A stretch of 64,000 nt of DNA from Paenibacillus sp. FSL R5-0912 (lineage in GTDB: Bacteria > Bacillota > Bacilli > Paenibacillales > Paenibacillaceae), in assembly GCF_000758605.1 (NCBI RefSeq), contig NZ_CP009282.1, forward strand, positions 3,100,001-3,164,000, in the 5' to 3' direction. How positions within the stretch are numbered: position 1 is the first letter of the stretch; every line of letters starts with the position of its first letter. The position numbers and the translations under genes were made by a program. The notes under the pieces are model-generated. The model had not been told where the DNA came from. It did no database searches and worked only from the letters and a program-made list of their open reading frames with translations. Positions 8,291 to 16,802 of the stretch are shown piece after piece.

Positions 8291-8506
8291 ATGGCGATTA
8301 TTATCAATATTGACGTGATGCTGGCGAAACGGAAAATGAGCGTAACAGAGCTTACAGAGAAGGTAGGTATAACGATGGCTAACTTGTCTATCTTGAAGAA
8401 CGGCAAGGCGAAGGCCATCCGGTTTTCAACACTTGCGGCGATATGCAAGGCATTGGATTGTCAGCCCGGAGATATATTAGTATACACCCCGGAATCTATT
8501 GAATGA
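8291..8506 (+). CDS. Cro/C1-type HTH regulator (YozG-like)
   Basis: A 71-residue single-domain helix-turn-helix protein. IDVMLAKRKMSVTELTEKVGITMANLSILKNGKAKAIRFSTL covers the HTH, and CKALDCQPGDILVY is the family ending. ATG 8291 is chosen over GTG 8282, because GAGGTGA sits five bases before it. It is the standard partner of DUF2975 and probably controls the pair; the palindrome at 7714-7735 is a candidate target. Confidence 0.9.
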   Translation: MAIIINIDVMLAKRKMSVTELTEKVGITMANLSILKNGKAKAIRFSTLAAICKALDCQPGDILVYTPESIE

Positions 8507-8539
8507 AGGGGAAGCCCGGCCGGCGAGGAGAGGAACTTT

Positions 8540-9304
8540 TTGAAATCAATCACACGACTGCTGCATTTTGGTTATCACCAGGCGATGAGCTGCATCTTTC
8601 CCGTTGCGATCTTTGGAACCCTCCTGCTTACAAGCAGAATAGAAGTGCCATTTATCCACCGTTATGATGTTATTCTGCTGATACTGCTTACCGTGCAGTA
8701 CCTTATGTACCGCACTGGACTGGAGACCCTTGATGAGATCAAGGTCATCTGCGTATTTCATGTGATTGGTCTGCTGCTGGAGATCTATAAGATACGAATG
8801 GGATCTTGGGCGTATCCTGATCCGGGATTCACGAAGCTGCTCGGTGTACCGCTGTATAGCGGGTTTATGTATGCAAGTGTGGCAAGCTACATGTGTCAGA
8901 TCTGGCGCAGACTGAAGATGGCTATGACCGGCTGGCCGGGGCTGGCTGCTGCGGGAATGCTTGGCGGAGCGATCTATCTGAACTTTTTCACCCACCACTT
9001 TATTCCGGATTTCCGCTGGTGGCTGACGGCGATGGTGCTGGTAGTCTTTTGGAGAACATGGATCATTTACCGGGTGCAGGACAGAACGTACAGGATGCCG
9101 CTGACATTGGCTTTCATCATTGTAGGTTTCTTTATCTGGCTGGCGGAGAATATCGCTACCTTCTTTAATGCCTGGAAATATCCGGACCAGCATGAAAGCT
9201 GGCATCTGGTGGGCTTTGGCAAGATCAGCTCTTGGTTTCTGCTTGTGATCATCAGCGTCATTATTGTGGCTCAGCTTAAGCATGTTAAGGCGGGACGTTT
9301 ATAA
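8540..9304 (+). CDS. DUF817 family membrane protein
   Basis: A 254-residue protein with about seven or eight transmembrane helices. The conserved features of DUF817 are visible: YRTGLETLDEIKVI, KIRMGSWAYPDPG, VPLYSGFMYASV, YLNFFTHHFIPDFRWW, and the C-terminal EHNIA-like AENIATFFNAWKYPDQ followed by WHLVGFGKISSW. The start is TTG 8540 behind GGAGAGGAA. It follows the YozG-like gene by 33 bp and may share its transcript. The function of the family is unknown. Confidence 0.87.
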   Translation: MKSITRLLHFGYHQAMSCIFPVAIFGTLLLTSRIEVPFIHRYDVILLILLTVQYLMYRTGLETLDEIKVICVFHVIGLLLEIYKIRMGSWAYPDPGFTKLLGVPLYSGFMYASVASYMCQIWRRLKMAMTGWPGLAAAGMLGGAIYLNFFTHHFIPDFRWWLTAMVLVVFWRTWIIYRVQDRTYRMPLTLAFIIVGFFIWLAENIATFFNAWKYPDQHESWHLVGFGKISSWFLLVIISVIIVAQLKHVKAGRL

Positions 9305-9396
9305 TTCAGGACGTTCATAATTCATAATCAGCACTCTTCACTAATCGGTTAAATGTGTCGATAATAATTCTAAACATTCACATTTAGGAGATGCTT

Positions 9397-10218
9397 ATGG
9401 ATAACTTAACAGCACTGATCGCAGCAGCACCCTTGTTCAAGCAGATTCACGCACAGGATATTATGATCGGTATTACGGATAGAGAAATTTTCCATTATTA
9501 TGAGCCAAGCAAAGTGCTGGATTTCGGCTTAACCAAAGGAAGTCCCGTTTCACCGGATGATCCGTCTCTCGGAAATGCCCTGGCTGGACGCGCCACGACA
9601 AACCGGTTGTCACCTGAGCTGTACGGAGCAACTGTAGTTTCTTCGGCAGTCCCGATTTATGGGGATGAAGGTGAAGTCATCGGGGCCTTCGCAATTGCCT
9701 ATACGCTGGAAAATGAAGATAAAATGGAACAGCTGACCGAGAGCATCAATCAGATCAGCGGCCAGCTGGCAGACATGGTGCAGAATGTAGCAGCCCAGTC
9801 TGAGGAGCTGTCGGCAACGACGGCGCAGATTCTGGAAAATTCCCGCAAGACGGTGGAAGAGTCCAAGCAGGTGAACAAGGTGGCCGGATTCATCCGGGAG
9901 ATCTCCGAGCAGACGAATCTGCTGGGCCTGAATGCGGCGATTGAGGCTGCGCGGGTCGGAGAGCAGGGCGCAGGCTTCGGAGTAGTTGCGACAGAGGTGC
10001 GCAAGCTGTCTGTGCACACGAAGGAAGCCACGAAGTCGATCGAAGATTCACTAAGTACAGTGCAGCGTTCGATCCGGGAGATGGAGCAGGAGATTGAGGC
10101 AATTGCCTTGTCTTCTTCGGCGCAGGCTGAGCTCGTAACCCAGTTCAGCGATGTCATTGAGAAGCTGAATGAGACCAGTGGGGAGATGGCCAGATTCATT
10201 TCATCCGTAATCCAATAA
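9397..10218 (+). CDS. Soluble methyl-accepting chemotaxis protein (YfmS-like)
   Basis: A 273-residue protein without membrane segments. Residues 1 to about 115 form a small sensory domain; the rest is a chemoreceptor signalling domain with the hairpin [21 protein letters not shown] and [10 protein letters not shown]. The predicted length is close to that of B. subtilis YfmS. ATG 9397 is chosen because AGGAG (9386-9390) would overlap the alternative ATG 9391 but is correctly spaced from 9397. A cytoplasmic receptor like this should signal to CheA/CheW encoded elsewhere. The ligand is unknown. Confidence 0.92.
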   Translation: MDNLTALIAAAPLFKQIHAQDIMIGITDREIFHYYEPSKVLDFGLTKGSPVSPDDPSLGNALAGRATTNRLSPELYGATVVSSAVPIYGDEGEVIGAFAIAYTLENEDKMEQLTESINQISGQLADMVQNVAAQSEELSATTAQILENSRKTVEESKQVNKVAGFIREISEQTNLLGLNAAIEAARVGEQGAGFGVVATEVRKLSVHTKEATKSIEDSLSTVQRSIREMEQEIEAIALSSSAQAELVTQFSDVIEKLNETSGEMARFISSVIQ

Positions 10219-10227
10219 AATATCATA

Positions 10228-10262
10228 AACAAGGCGGCCGTTATGTTAACGGCCGCCTTGTT
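10228..10262 (+). terminator. Strong hairpin after the chemoreceptor gene
   Basis: A perfect 16-bp stem (10228-10243 with 10247-10262) around a 3-nt loop, 10 bp after the stop. The T-run is short (TTGTATT) but the stem is unusually long and GC-rich. Confidence 0.8.
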
Positions 10263-10343
10263 GTATTCAGGAAGGCGTCAGGAATTAGAACTGCCCGGAG
10301 GATAGGCGTGCAGGTAAGTTCAAAAGAGAATCTGTTGTACCGG

Positions 10344-11462
10344 TCACCGGTTCCAGAAAGTAGCGCCTTCCAGAGAATAAGTCATACCTTGACTGGTTCC
10401 GGCTTCCCCGGTGTATGCCAGAGACAGATGGTTCCCTGCCGTCTGCAGTGTGAATAACTGCTCAATATGATAGACACCTGGCGGAGGTGCGGATTCATAG
10501 AGGTTAAGGGTTACACCAGCCGCAGTTATTGCAGTAATGTCTGCTTCATGTACACCTGTTATTCCATATTCAATTTGCATGGGCTTGCCGTTCTTCAGCC
10601 CATAGGCATCCACTTTAACCGCGAAGCGTGCCGAGCCGAACCGGAATTTGCCGAAAGCCCGGACAGCGAAGTTACGGCAGGTTCTGTTCCGCAGCAGCAG
10701 TGCGGGCAGACCTAGTCTGCGCAGTACAGCAACAGCGGAGGTGGAGATGCGGGAATCGAAGCAGAGCCGGGTGGACACCGATGGAACGCCTAAAGTTACA
10801 GGCAGCGTCTGCTGATCCGAAAAAGGAAAACGGTAGGCTGTCCGGGTCCGCAGACCCAAGCCGAAATCAGTGGACTTCCTTTCCGTGAAGCTTGAAGCCG
10901 TACGCGTTTTGCCATGCTCAGTAATCTCAAAGACTGCCCCCAGGTTGTCCACGGTCCACTCCAGAGCGGCTTGTCCATGACTGTCTCCAAGCCCAAGCAG
11001 AATGGAGATGTCAATGGACTCCGTCTGCTCCAGCTCCTGCATGGCCCTTGCCGCGAGCAGATTGGTCAGGCCAGGAGCCAGGCCGACACTCAGCAGTGCT
11101 GCAGCCTGGAGGCCATTCTTCACCAGGTCCAGCTTCTGCAGCTTGCTGAGGAATTCGCCGTTCGCCGAGACATCTATATAATGCGTACCGCTCTGCAGGC
11201 AGGCTTCTGCCAGCCGCGTATCCTGCTGATCCAGACACATTACAACCAGCTTCACCCGTTCGAGCAGCTTCTGGTCCAGCGGCTCCTCTGCCGCCAGACG
11301 CAGCGGCTTCACATACCCGCCGGTACTGCGGGAGAACTCTTCAGCACGTTTCAGATTTCTTCCCGCCGCATAGACCTTCCCGGGATGCTTCTCGCCAAGA
11401 AGCCGGCAAATCTGTGACCCGACATGACCATAACCGCCGATGACTATAATATCTGTTTTCAT
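10344..11462 (-). CDS. Saccharopine dehydrogenase family oxidoreductase
   Basis: A 372-residue protein opening with a Rossmann fold: IIVIGGYGHVGSQICRLL holds the GxGxxG-type motif, followed by AAGRNLKRAEEF and the conserved VVMCLDQQDTRLAEACLQSGTHYIDVS. LSVGLAPGLTNLLAARAM is also typical of the saccharopine dehydrogenase NADP-binding family. True lysine-pathway enzymes have specific partners that are not here, so the substrate is open. It is divergent from a LuxR-type regulator gene with a 128-bp shared region, which suggests control by that regulator. Confidence 0.85.
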   Translation of the reverse strand: MKTDIIVIGGYGHVGSQICRLLGEKHPGKVYAAGRNLKRAEEFSRSTGGYVKPLRLAAEEPLDQKLLERVKLVVMCLDQQDTRLAEACLQSGTHYIDVSANGEFLSKLQKLDLVKNGLQAAALLSVGLAPGLTNLLAARAMQELEQTESIDISILLGLGDSHGQAALEWTVDNLGAVFEITEHGKTRTASSFTERKSTDFGLGLRTRTAYRFPFSDQQTLPVTLGVPSVSTRLCFDSRISTSAVAVLRRLGLPALLLRNRTCRNFAVRAFGKFRFGSARFAVKVDAYGLKNGKPMQIEYGITGVHEADITAITAAGVTLNLYESAPPPGVYHIEQLFTLQTAGNHLSLAYTGEAGTSQGMTYSLEGATFWNR

Positions 11463-11485
11463 TGTATCTTCTCCGTCCTTGAATA

Positions 11486-11513
11486 TTGAATGTAAGCTTG
11501 CCTGCGATATAAT
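11486..11513 (+). promoter_or_regulatory. Promoter of the LuxR-type gene
   Basis: TTGAAT (11486-11491) and a perfect TATAAT (11508-11513) are 16 bp apart on the plus strand, in the divergent region between the dehydrogenase and the regulator genes. Confidence 0.65.
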
Positions 11514-11555
11514 AGGAATTATGTTTCATTATCCGGATTTCAAGGACGGGAGACC

Positions 11556-11573
11556 ATCCCACATATGTGGGAT
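11556..11573. promoter_or_regulatory. Perfect 18-bp palindrome before the LuxR-type gene
   Basis: ATCCCACATATGTGGGAT is a perfect, gapless palindrome that ends 17 bp before the regulator start and lies downstream of its promoter. LuxR-type factors bind such dyads, so it is a candidate autoregulatory operator (inference). Confidence 0.65.
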
Positions 11574-11590
11574 TTAGAGAGGACACCAAG

Positions 11591-12652
11591 ATGAACGAGG
11601 CGATGAAAAGCATTCTGAAGCTGGACCCGGCCCGGGGCGGGGGAGCTATGAATTCACAGCAATACAGGGAAGCGGTTATCGCTAAACTCCGTTCCGTTAT
11701 TCCGTTTGCTGCGGCCTGCTGCACGACAGTAGATCCGCATACGCTTCTTACCACCGGAGCGGTAACAGAGCAGGGGCTTTCAGCAGTGCACTCTGTATTG
11801 TTCGAATATGAATATCTGCATGAGGATTATATGAAGTATGAGCACTTGGCCAAGGGGGAGCTTCCGGTAGCCTGCTTAAGCGGAGTTACGGGCGGAAGCC
11901 TTGAGAAGAGTGAACGTTACCGCAAAGTACTGCAGCCCGCCGGATTCGGAGATGAGCTGCGCGCAGCGCTCATGGCAGGCGGGGTCTGCTGGGGCTTCCT
12001 GACTCTGTTCCGTCCGCTGGATAGCCATCCGTTTCAAGCGCAGGAATGTGCCCGGATCGCTTCCGTTGCTCCGCTGGTTGCTGCCGGACTGCGCAGTTAC
12101 GCCACATCGCAGCCCGGCAAGGATTCGGACAGCGGAGCACCGGAAGATAACGGAATTATGATGCTGAATGAGCGGCTGGTTACGCTGAGTGCGAATACAG
12201 CGGCGAATTATTGGCTGGAGCAGATGCGGCAGTTCGAACGTCTGGATGCGGGAGTATTGCCGGGGCCGGTCCGGGCCGTGTGCTTACGGGTTGTAGCGGA
12301 GGAGAAAGCTTCCAGTGCTGTCCCTTCAAGCGCTAAAATATGCCTCCAAACCGGGGATGGGGCTTATCTGACCGTTACGGCCAGCAGGCTGGACGGTCCG
12401 GAAGGTATGCTGGCCGTTTCTTTTGTAAATGCCAGATCCTCCGATGTATTCCGCCTGCTGGCCTATGCCTTTACCTTAACCGCACGCGAGAAACAGCTTG
12501 CAGAGATGCTGCTGCTGGGGTTATCCACCAAGGAACTGGCGGAGTCGCTACATATCTCTGCTTATACCGTTCAGGATCACCTGAAATCAATCTTTGCCAA
12601 AGCAGGTGTGTCCAGCCGCCGGGAGCTGATCAGCAGGCTGCTGTCACGATAA
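11591..12652 (+). CDS. LuxR-type HTH transcriptional regulator
   Basis: A 353-residue protein. The C-terminal 65 residues are a GerE/LuxR HTH: LTAREKQLAEMLLLGLSTKELAESLHISAYTVQDHLKSIFAKAGVSSRRELIS. The first 200 residues resemble a GAF-like domain without recognised metal or haem ligands. There is no response-regulator receiver. ATG 11591 follows AGAGAGGAC; GTG 11567 in the same frame would start inside the palindrome and is less likely. It probably controls the divergent dehydrogenase and itself. The signal is unknown. Confidence 0.85.
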   Translation: MNEAMKSILKLDPARGGGAMNSQQYREAVIAKLRSVIPFAAACCTTVDPHTLLTTGAVTEQGLSAVHSVLFEYEYLHEDYMKYEHLAKGELPVACLSGVTGGSLEKSERYRKVLQPAGFGDELRAALMAGGVCWGFLTLFRPLDSHPFQAQECARIASVAPLVAAGLRSYATSQPGKDSDSGAPEDNGIMMLNERLVTLSANTAANYWLEQMRQFERLDAGVLPGPVRAVCLRVVAEEKASSAVPSSAKICLQTGDGAYLTVTASRLDGPEGMLAVSFVNARSSDVFRLLAYAFTLTAREKQLAEMLLLGLSTKELAESLHISAYTVQDHLKSIFAKAGVSSRRELISRLLSR

Positions 12653-12749
12653 GAAGGAGCGGGTGTCCCTGATGAATGATCTTAAAGATAGGATTAGACT
12701 TGTGGGTATGAAGGGGGTTTCGGATGAACCATAATTTCGGTCCGAATCC

Positions 12750-12881
12750 GATAATGTTGTACAAAAAACAGCAATTCTCCTCCAGTATGCGGTTTAGCGG
12801 GACAATTGTTGTATTTCATACAACCATCGGCCTGAACACCCGGGTATATACCAATACAAGTTGGAAATCGTGCAACATTTA
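12750..12881 (-). repeat. 130-bp dispersed intergenic repeat, copy B
   Basis: On the minus strand it aligns without gaps with copy D, about two thirds identical by eye (89 of 130). The centre reads TTGTAT-GAA-ATACAA followed by CAATTGTCC. It lies between the convergent LuxR-type and FMN reductase genes. The flanks contain no gene. Confidence 0.8.
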
Positions 12882-12997
12882 CGTCTAAAATGCTCCGTTC
12901 TGCCGGCAACGAATTGAGAGTGAGGATTGGACGTATCCGCCATTCCCACAGTGCTTGGAGCAACAGTCTGTTCGCGCAGCATTCTCACATAGTTTCG

Positions 12998-13013
12998 CTA
13001 TCTATCTATCTAT
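12998..13013. repeat. Short tandem repeat (CTAT)4
   Basis: Four tandem CTAT units just upstream of a bidirectional terminator. Possibly length-variable between strains, with no gene to affect. Confidence 0.6.
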
Positions 13014-13025
13014 ACATCTCAATGT

Positions 13026-13071
13026 AAAAAGGGGTCTCAATAGCCATTTCTGGCGGTTGAGACCCCTTTTT
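13026..13071. terminator. Bidirectional terminator
   Basis: AAAAAGGGGTCTCAA (13026-13040) pairs perfectly with TTGAGACCCCTTTTT (13057-13071). It serves the convergent FMN reductase gene and any read-through from the LuxR-type gene. Confidence 0.9.
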
Positions 13072-13112
13072 TCCTATATTAATGACGTTGATGCGTTGCC
13101 ATTACCTTTTAT

Positions 13113-13655
13113 TTACTGACGCAAAGTCTTCAAGGCGCCGCTCCAGGCCAGAACCTGATCGAGCATGGCGTTAACGTTGGCGATATGCAAATCGGCTGGT
13201 TTGAAGACGGAGCCGTTCTCGAAGTCAGTGAACAATGAGAGCAGAGGGTGTACGCGAACATCCGCTACGGACAGCTCGCCGAGAATTCCGCGTAAATGCT
13301 CAGCGGCGCGGACGCCTCCGGCTGAACCATAGCTTACGATACCGGCTGCCTTGTTGTTCCATTCTTCACGGGCGGAGTCCAGGGCATTCTTGAGTGCTCC
13401 GGTAAGACTGTGGTTATATTCCTGTACGATAAACACGAAGCCGTCCAGTGTTGCCAGCTTGGCTGCCCACGCTTGGGCTTCCGCATAGCTGTCGGTTTCA
13501 CCGAGAAGCGGTAGTTTGAAGTCGGCTATATCCACGATTTCGTAATTGGCATCTCCGCGTGCATCTGCAATACCTTTCACCCATTCGCCTACCTGCGGGC
13601 TAACGCGGCCTTGGCGGGTACTTCCCAGAATAATTCCGATGTTTAATGTTGTCAT
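13113..13655 (-). CDS. NADPH-dependent FMN reductase
   Basis: A 180-residue flavodoxin-fold protein. IGIILGSTRQGRVSPQVGEWV holds the FMN phosphate-binding loop (GSTRxGR), and VQEYNHSLTGALKNALDSAREEWNNKAAGIVSYGSAGG is the conserved NADPH-dependent FMN reductase core. It reduces FMN or small quinones and azo compounds with NADPH. GAGGAGG precedes the ATG. It is divergent from a Rieske oxygenase with a 439-bp gap, so it might supply reducing power there, but this is inference. A clear minus-strand promoter with an overlapping dyad lies at 13711-13743. Confidence 0.9.
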   Translation of the reverse strand: MTTLNIGIILGSTRQGRVSPQVGEWVKGIADARGDANYEIVDIADFKLPLLGETDSYAEAQAWAAKLATLDGFVFIVQEYNHSLTGALKNALDSAREEWNNKAAGIVSYGSAGGVRAAEHLRGILGELSVADVRVHPLLSLFTDFENGSVFKPADLHIANVNAMLDQVLAWSGALKTLRQ

Positions 13656-13710
13656 TGTAATTCCTCCTCGAATGTGGTTGTAAGTTTTTTGAAGTAGCTC
13701 TTATGTTTTT

Positions 13711-13743
13711 ATTATAGCTTATAACTTAAATAAAGCAAGTTAT
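13711..13743 (-). promoter_or_regulatory. FMN reductase promoter with overlapping dyad
   Basis: On the minus strand TTGCTT (13738-13733) and a perfect TATAAT (13716-13711) are 16 bp apart. Perfect 7-bp arms ATAACTT (13721-13727) and AAGTTAT (13737-13743) span the spacer and -35 box, as expected for a repressor site. Its regulator is not identified. Confidence 0.65.
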
Positions 13744-13825
13744 TTTTAGAAACTATTATTAGGCGAATCTTACTAGACATATATACTTGAAAGCACCCGG
13801 TGACCAGTGTGCAAAGCGGTACCAT

Positions 13826-13850
13826 TCACAATGTTGTATGTATTGCAGCT
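13826..13850 (+). repeat. Head fragment of the 130-bp repeat
   Basis: AATGTTGTA and ATTGCA-GCTT match the head of copy C at almost every position; the rest of the element is absent. It lies in the FMN reductase/Rieske divergent gap, which otherwise holds only regulatory sequence. Confidence 0.45.
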
Positions 13851-14027
13851 TACGGTAGCGCAACAGTTAACTTTTGCGGAGGATGGCCTGAATATACATC
13901 TATTAAGGTTTTGCCCTCGTTATGTCATTATGCATAACATTGACGGGTGTAATTTAGGCGAAATTACAAAAAGAATGGATTTGTAATTGATTTTAGCAGC
14001 GAAATCAGTTTAAAATATACACAACAA

Positions 14028-14042
14028 GTTAGTTATTCTAAC
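14028..14042. promoter_or_regulatory. Small dyad upstream of the Rieske oxygenase gene
   Basis: GTTAG (14028-14032) and CTAAC (14038-14042) with a 5-nt spacer, 53 bp before the start. A possible operator only; the arms are short. Confidence 0.3.
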
Positions 14043-14094
14043 ATAAAATTAAATCATCTTATGCATTCATAGCGAATTGAGAGGTGGAGCGGTC

Positions 14095-15141
14095 ATGATA
14101 GAGGAAAAGAAACGGCAGGAACAACTGGAGCTCCCGCGTGATTGCACCTTCTCGCCAGAAGACTGGCGTATACTGGCCCAGTATTGGTACCCGGTGGCGG
14201 CCGCAGATGAGGTTCAGGATACACCTGTTCCGGTGAAGCTGCTGGATATGAAGCTGGTATTGTACCGCAGCGAAGGCAAGGTGGTCATTGCCCGGGACCT
14301 CTGCTTCCACCGTGGAGCGCCCTTAAGCAAGGGCTGGGTTGAGAACGGTGAGATTGTCTGCCCTTATCACGGCTTCCGGTATAATTGTGAAGGAAAGTGT
14401 ACGGCGGTGCCGGCGCATCCAAGCAGCAAGATCTCACCCAAATTGAAATTGATTGTCTATCCCGCCGTTGAACGTTATGGCCTGATCTGGACCTGCCTTG
14501 CCGGCGCACCGGAGCAAATCCCGTCTTTTCCGGCCTGGGAGGATCCCGACTACATTAATATTCTAATTCCGAGCTTTGATATTGCCGGTTCCTCCGGGCG
14601 GCAGATGGAAGGCTTCCTGGATGTATCGCATTTCGCTTACGTGCATACGGCAACCTTCGGTGACCGCAACAACACAGAGGTCCCCCAGTATAAAGTATGG
14701 CGTGAAGGAGATACGGAGCTGGTAGCGGAGTATTGGAGCACGGTCAGCAACTACGGCAAAGGTCAGGAGAACCCTGCACCCGAAGGGTTCATGTGGCTGC
14801 GCGAGTTCCGCGTCTTTGCACCGTTTGCCGCTTCGCTGACTGTCTATTTCCCGGATGAGGGCAGGCTGAAGATTCTGAACTGTGCCTCCCCGGTATCCGC
14901 CCGCTATACCCGGCTGTTCTGCCCGATCTCCCGTAACTTTGACAAGAGCGCCCCTGTAGAGGATACGATTAAGTTCAATCTGCAGGTGTTCCAGGAGGAC
15001 GCGGAGATGGTGGAGTCGCAGACTCCGGAGGATCTGCCGCTCGATCTGCAGGCGGAAGCCCATATCCCGGCAGACCGGACATCGATTGCCTACAGACAAC
15101 TGCTGACCAGCCTGGGACTGGGTAAGAGTTATACGTCTTAA
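14095..15141 (+). CDS. Rieske [2Fe-2S] aromatic-ring oxygenase, alpha subunit type
   Basis: A 348-residue Rieske non-haem iron oxygenase. The Rieske cluster ligands are C70-x-H72 and C89-x2-H92 (CFH...CPYHG). The mononuclear iron site is D176 with H179 and H184 in EGFLDVSHFAYVH. The size and layout fit single-component-type oxygenases such as vanillate demethylase. Start ATG 14095 follows GAGGTGGAG; TTG 14077 is less likely. No ferredoxin reductase gene adjoins it; the divergent FMN reductase is the only redox neighbour. The substrate is not predictable. Confidence 0.9.
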   Translation: MIEEKKRQEQLELPRDCTFSPEDWRILAQYWYPVAAADEVQDTPVPVKLLDMKLVLYRSEGKVVIARDLCFHRGAPLSKGWVENGEIVCPYHGFRYNCEGKCTAVPAHPSSKISPKLKLIVYPAVERYGLIWTCLAGAPEQIPSFPAWEDPDYINILIPSFDIAGSSGRQMEGFLDVSHFAYVHTATFGDRNNTEVPQYKVWREGDTELVAEYWSTVSNYGKGQENPAPEGFMWLREFRVFAPFAASLTVYFPDEGRLKILNCASPVSARYTRLFCPISRNFDKSAPVEDTIKFNLQVFQEDAEMVESQTPEDLPLDLQAEAHIPADRTSIAYRQLLTSLGLGKSYTS

Positions 15142-15186
15142 CCGCAGGCGTAATTCCTTCGAACGGTTGTTTATAAGAATAGAAAG

Positions 15187-15222
15187 CAGCTCGATGGTCA
15201 GCGAATGACCGGGGCTGTTTTT
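15187..15222 (+). terminator. Terminator after the Rieske gene
   Basis: Nested stem: AGCAGC with GGCTGT and inner GGTCA/TGACC, then six T. It lies 46 bp after the stop. Confidence 0.75.
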
Positions 15223-15439
15223 TGTGTTTGGTTATTTATTATTCAGTCGGATACGTCTGAATATACAAGATCTTTTCTTCTTTGTGCGGATCAGTAAAAT
15301 GGCATTCTAATCATTGCTAAGGGCGAAGTGAACTCAATCAGTGGCGGATGGTTGTATGGAAACAAAAAGAAATAAATGGCAGTAAAGTTTGAATATATAA
15401 AAACTATCCCTGGAGCTTAAGTGGCTTCTTTGGTAAAAT

Positions 15440-16564
15440 ATGGTGGTTGGGATTCCGGCACAGGAAATCGCCGCGCAAATTAGATTTGGAGGAGATATTA
15501 TAAACTATATTGAGGTTGCCCAGAAAAGTACTGCACACTTACTTCCCCTGGTATCCGAATTGTACGGGTTAAACGGCTACGAGTTCGAGCAGATTGAAGC
15601 GCATGAGGGAGGGCGTAATATTGTATACACCTGTGAAAAAGCAGGCGCCAGCCCCAAAATACTCAGGTTCGCTTTCCTGCCTGACCGGAGCCGCGACGAT
15701 TTCCTGGGTGAACTGGAGTATGTCCGCTACCTGTATGAGCATGGAGGCAGCGTCGCGAATGTGATCAGCTCCCGGAACGGGAATCTGCTGGAAGAGATTA
15801 CTCACGATAATCACAGGTATTTTGTCAGCCTGTTCACTAAGGCTGCAGGAACAATGCTGGTGGAGCATCATTACCGGTACAGGGAAGGAGTGCCCATTAC
15901 CGAATATTATTATAACTGCGGTAAAGTGCTGGGGAAACTGCATCAGTTATCCAAAGAGTACACGCCGGTCCATCGCCGGTATAGCTTTTTTGACAAATAC
16001 AATCCCGCATATCTGGATGAGCTGATTCCTGAATCCCTGACCTTGCTTAAGGGGAAGCTGATTGAGCTGCTTAACACCCTGCGAGAAGTGGAAGTGAACG
16101 GGGAGACTTACGGAATGCTACATTTCGATTTCAATGACGGGAATTATTCAATAGATTATGATACCGGACAAATTACTGTATACGATTTCGACAATTGCTG
16201 TTTCGGCTGGTATATGTTTGAGCTGGCAGCTCTCTGGACACATGGAGTAGGCTGGATACAATTTGAACCCGATCCGGGTAAACGCAAGGAATTCATGGAT
16301 GCTTACTTTGCAACCGTTCTCGCTGGGTACCGGTCAGAGACCCGGATTAAACCGGCTGTGCTGGATCAGCTGCCTTTATTCATCCAAGCAACCCTGATGG
16401 AAAGTGTTGTGGATGCCTTCGAGGTCATGCGGAATAACGGCGGGGAACCGGAATGTGACGGGCGGCTGTCTTTTCTCATTAAATGCCTGGAAGACGATAT
16501 TCTGTATAACGGATTTTTCGATGAGATTTACTCGTGCGACGATCCCTTCGAGTATGAAGGATGA
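15440..16564 (+). CDS. Aminoglycoside phosphotransferase (APH) family protein
   Basis: A protein of up to 374 residues with the APH/kinase-like fold. GMLHFDFNDGNYSID is the catalytic (Brenner-like) loop and ITVYDFDNCCFGWYMFELA the metal-binding motif. The family phosphorylates small molecules such as homoserine, choline or methylthioribose as well as drugs, so resistance should not be assumed. The only ATG is at 15440 and has no ribosome binding site. A strong GGAGGAG at 15488-15494 points instead at ATA 15500, giving a 354-residue protein whose sequence begins where homology appears to begin. A terminator follows at 16570. Confidence 0.82.
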   Translation: MVVGIPAQEIAAQIRFGGDIINYIEVAQKSTAHLLPLVSELYGLNGYEFEQIEAHEGGRNIVYTCEKAGASPKILRFAFLPDRSRDDFLGELEYVRYLYEHGGSVANVISSRNGNLLEEITHDNHRYFVSLFTKAAGTMLVEHHYRYREGVPITEYYYNCGKVLGKLHQLSKEYTPVHRRYSFFDKYNPAYLDELIPESLTLLKGKLIELLNTLREVEVNGETYGMLHFDFNDGNYSIDYDTGQITVYDFDNCCFGWYMFELAALWTHGVGWIQFEPDPGKRKEFMDAYFATVLAGYRSETRIKPAVLDQLPLFIQATLMESVVDAFEVMRNNGGEPECDGRLSFLIKCLEDDILYNGFFDEIYSCDDPFEYEG

Positions 16565-16569
16565 AACAG

Positions 16570-16602
16570 ATGCCGTCCCCGGAGGACGGCATTGCCGTTT
16601 TT
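16570..16602 (+). terminator. Terminator of the APH-family gene
   Basis: ATGCCGTCC (16570-16578) pairs perfectly with GGACGGCAT (16584-16592); a T-run follows seven bases later. Confidence 0.8.
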
Positions 16603-16802
16603 ATCTGAGTAATTAAAATAGGTTGATAACCTACGTAATTTGTGCTTTAATTCAGTAGTACAATTTACGCCTACAACAAATGTGAGGAAGTGACCCATCG
16701 CTAGTCCTTCTATGGCAACAGCTGGAGCAAAGACCGCATGCTGTGCATATTATTGAAACGTGATGTAATTCTTTCTGAAATAGAAGGAGATAGAGACTAC
16801 TT

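Noticed and set aside
10344..11462. Assigning the saccharopine dehydrogenase-like gene to lysine metabolism
   Set aside because: No lysine pathway genes adjoin it and the family includes many unrelated oxidoreductases.
12672..12734. A 20-codon frame behind AAGGAG after the LuxR-type gene
   Set aside because: The spacing of 12 nt is long, the peptide MNDLKDRI...SDEP resembles nothing I know and the length is too short to support a gene.
15440..16564. Calling the APH-family gene an aminoglycoside resistance gene
   Set aside because: Only the general fold motifs are present; most family members in soil Firmicutes act on metabolites, and nothing here identifies a drug-modifying subgroup.
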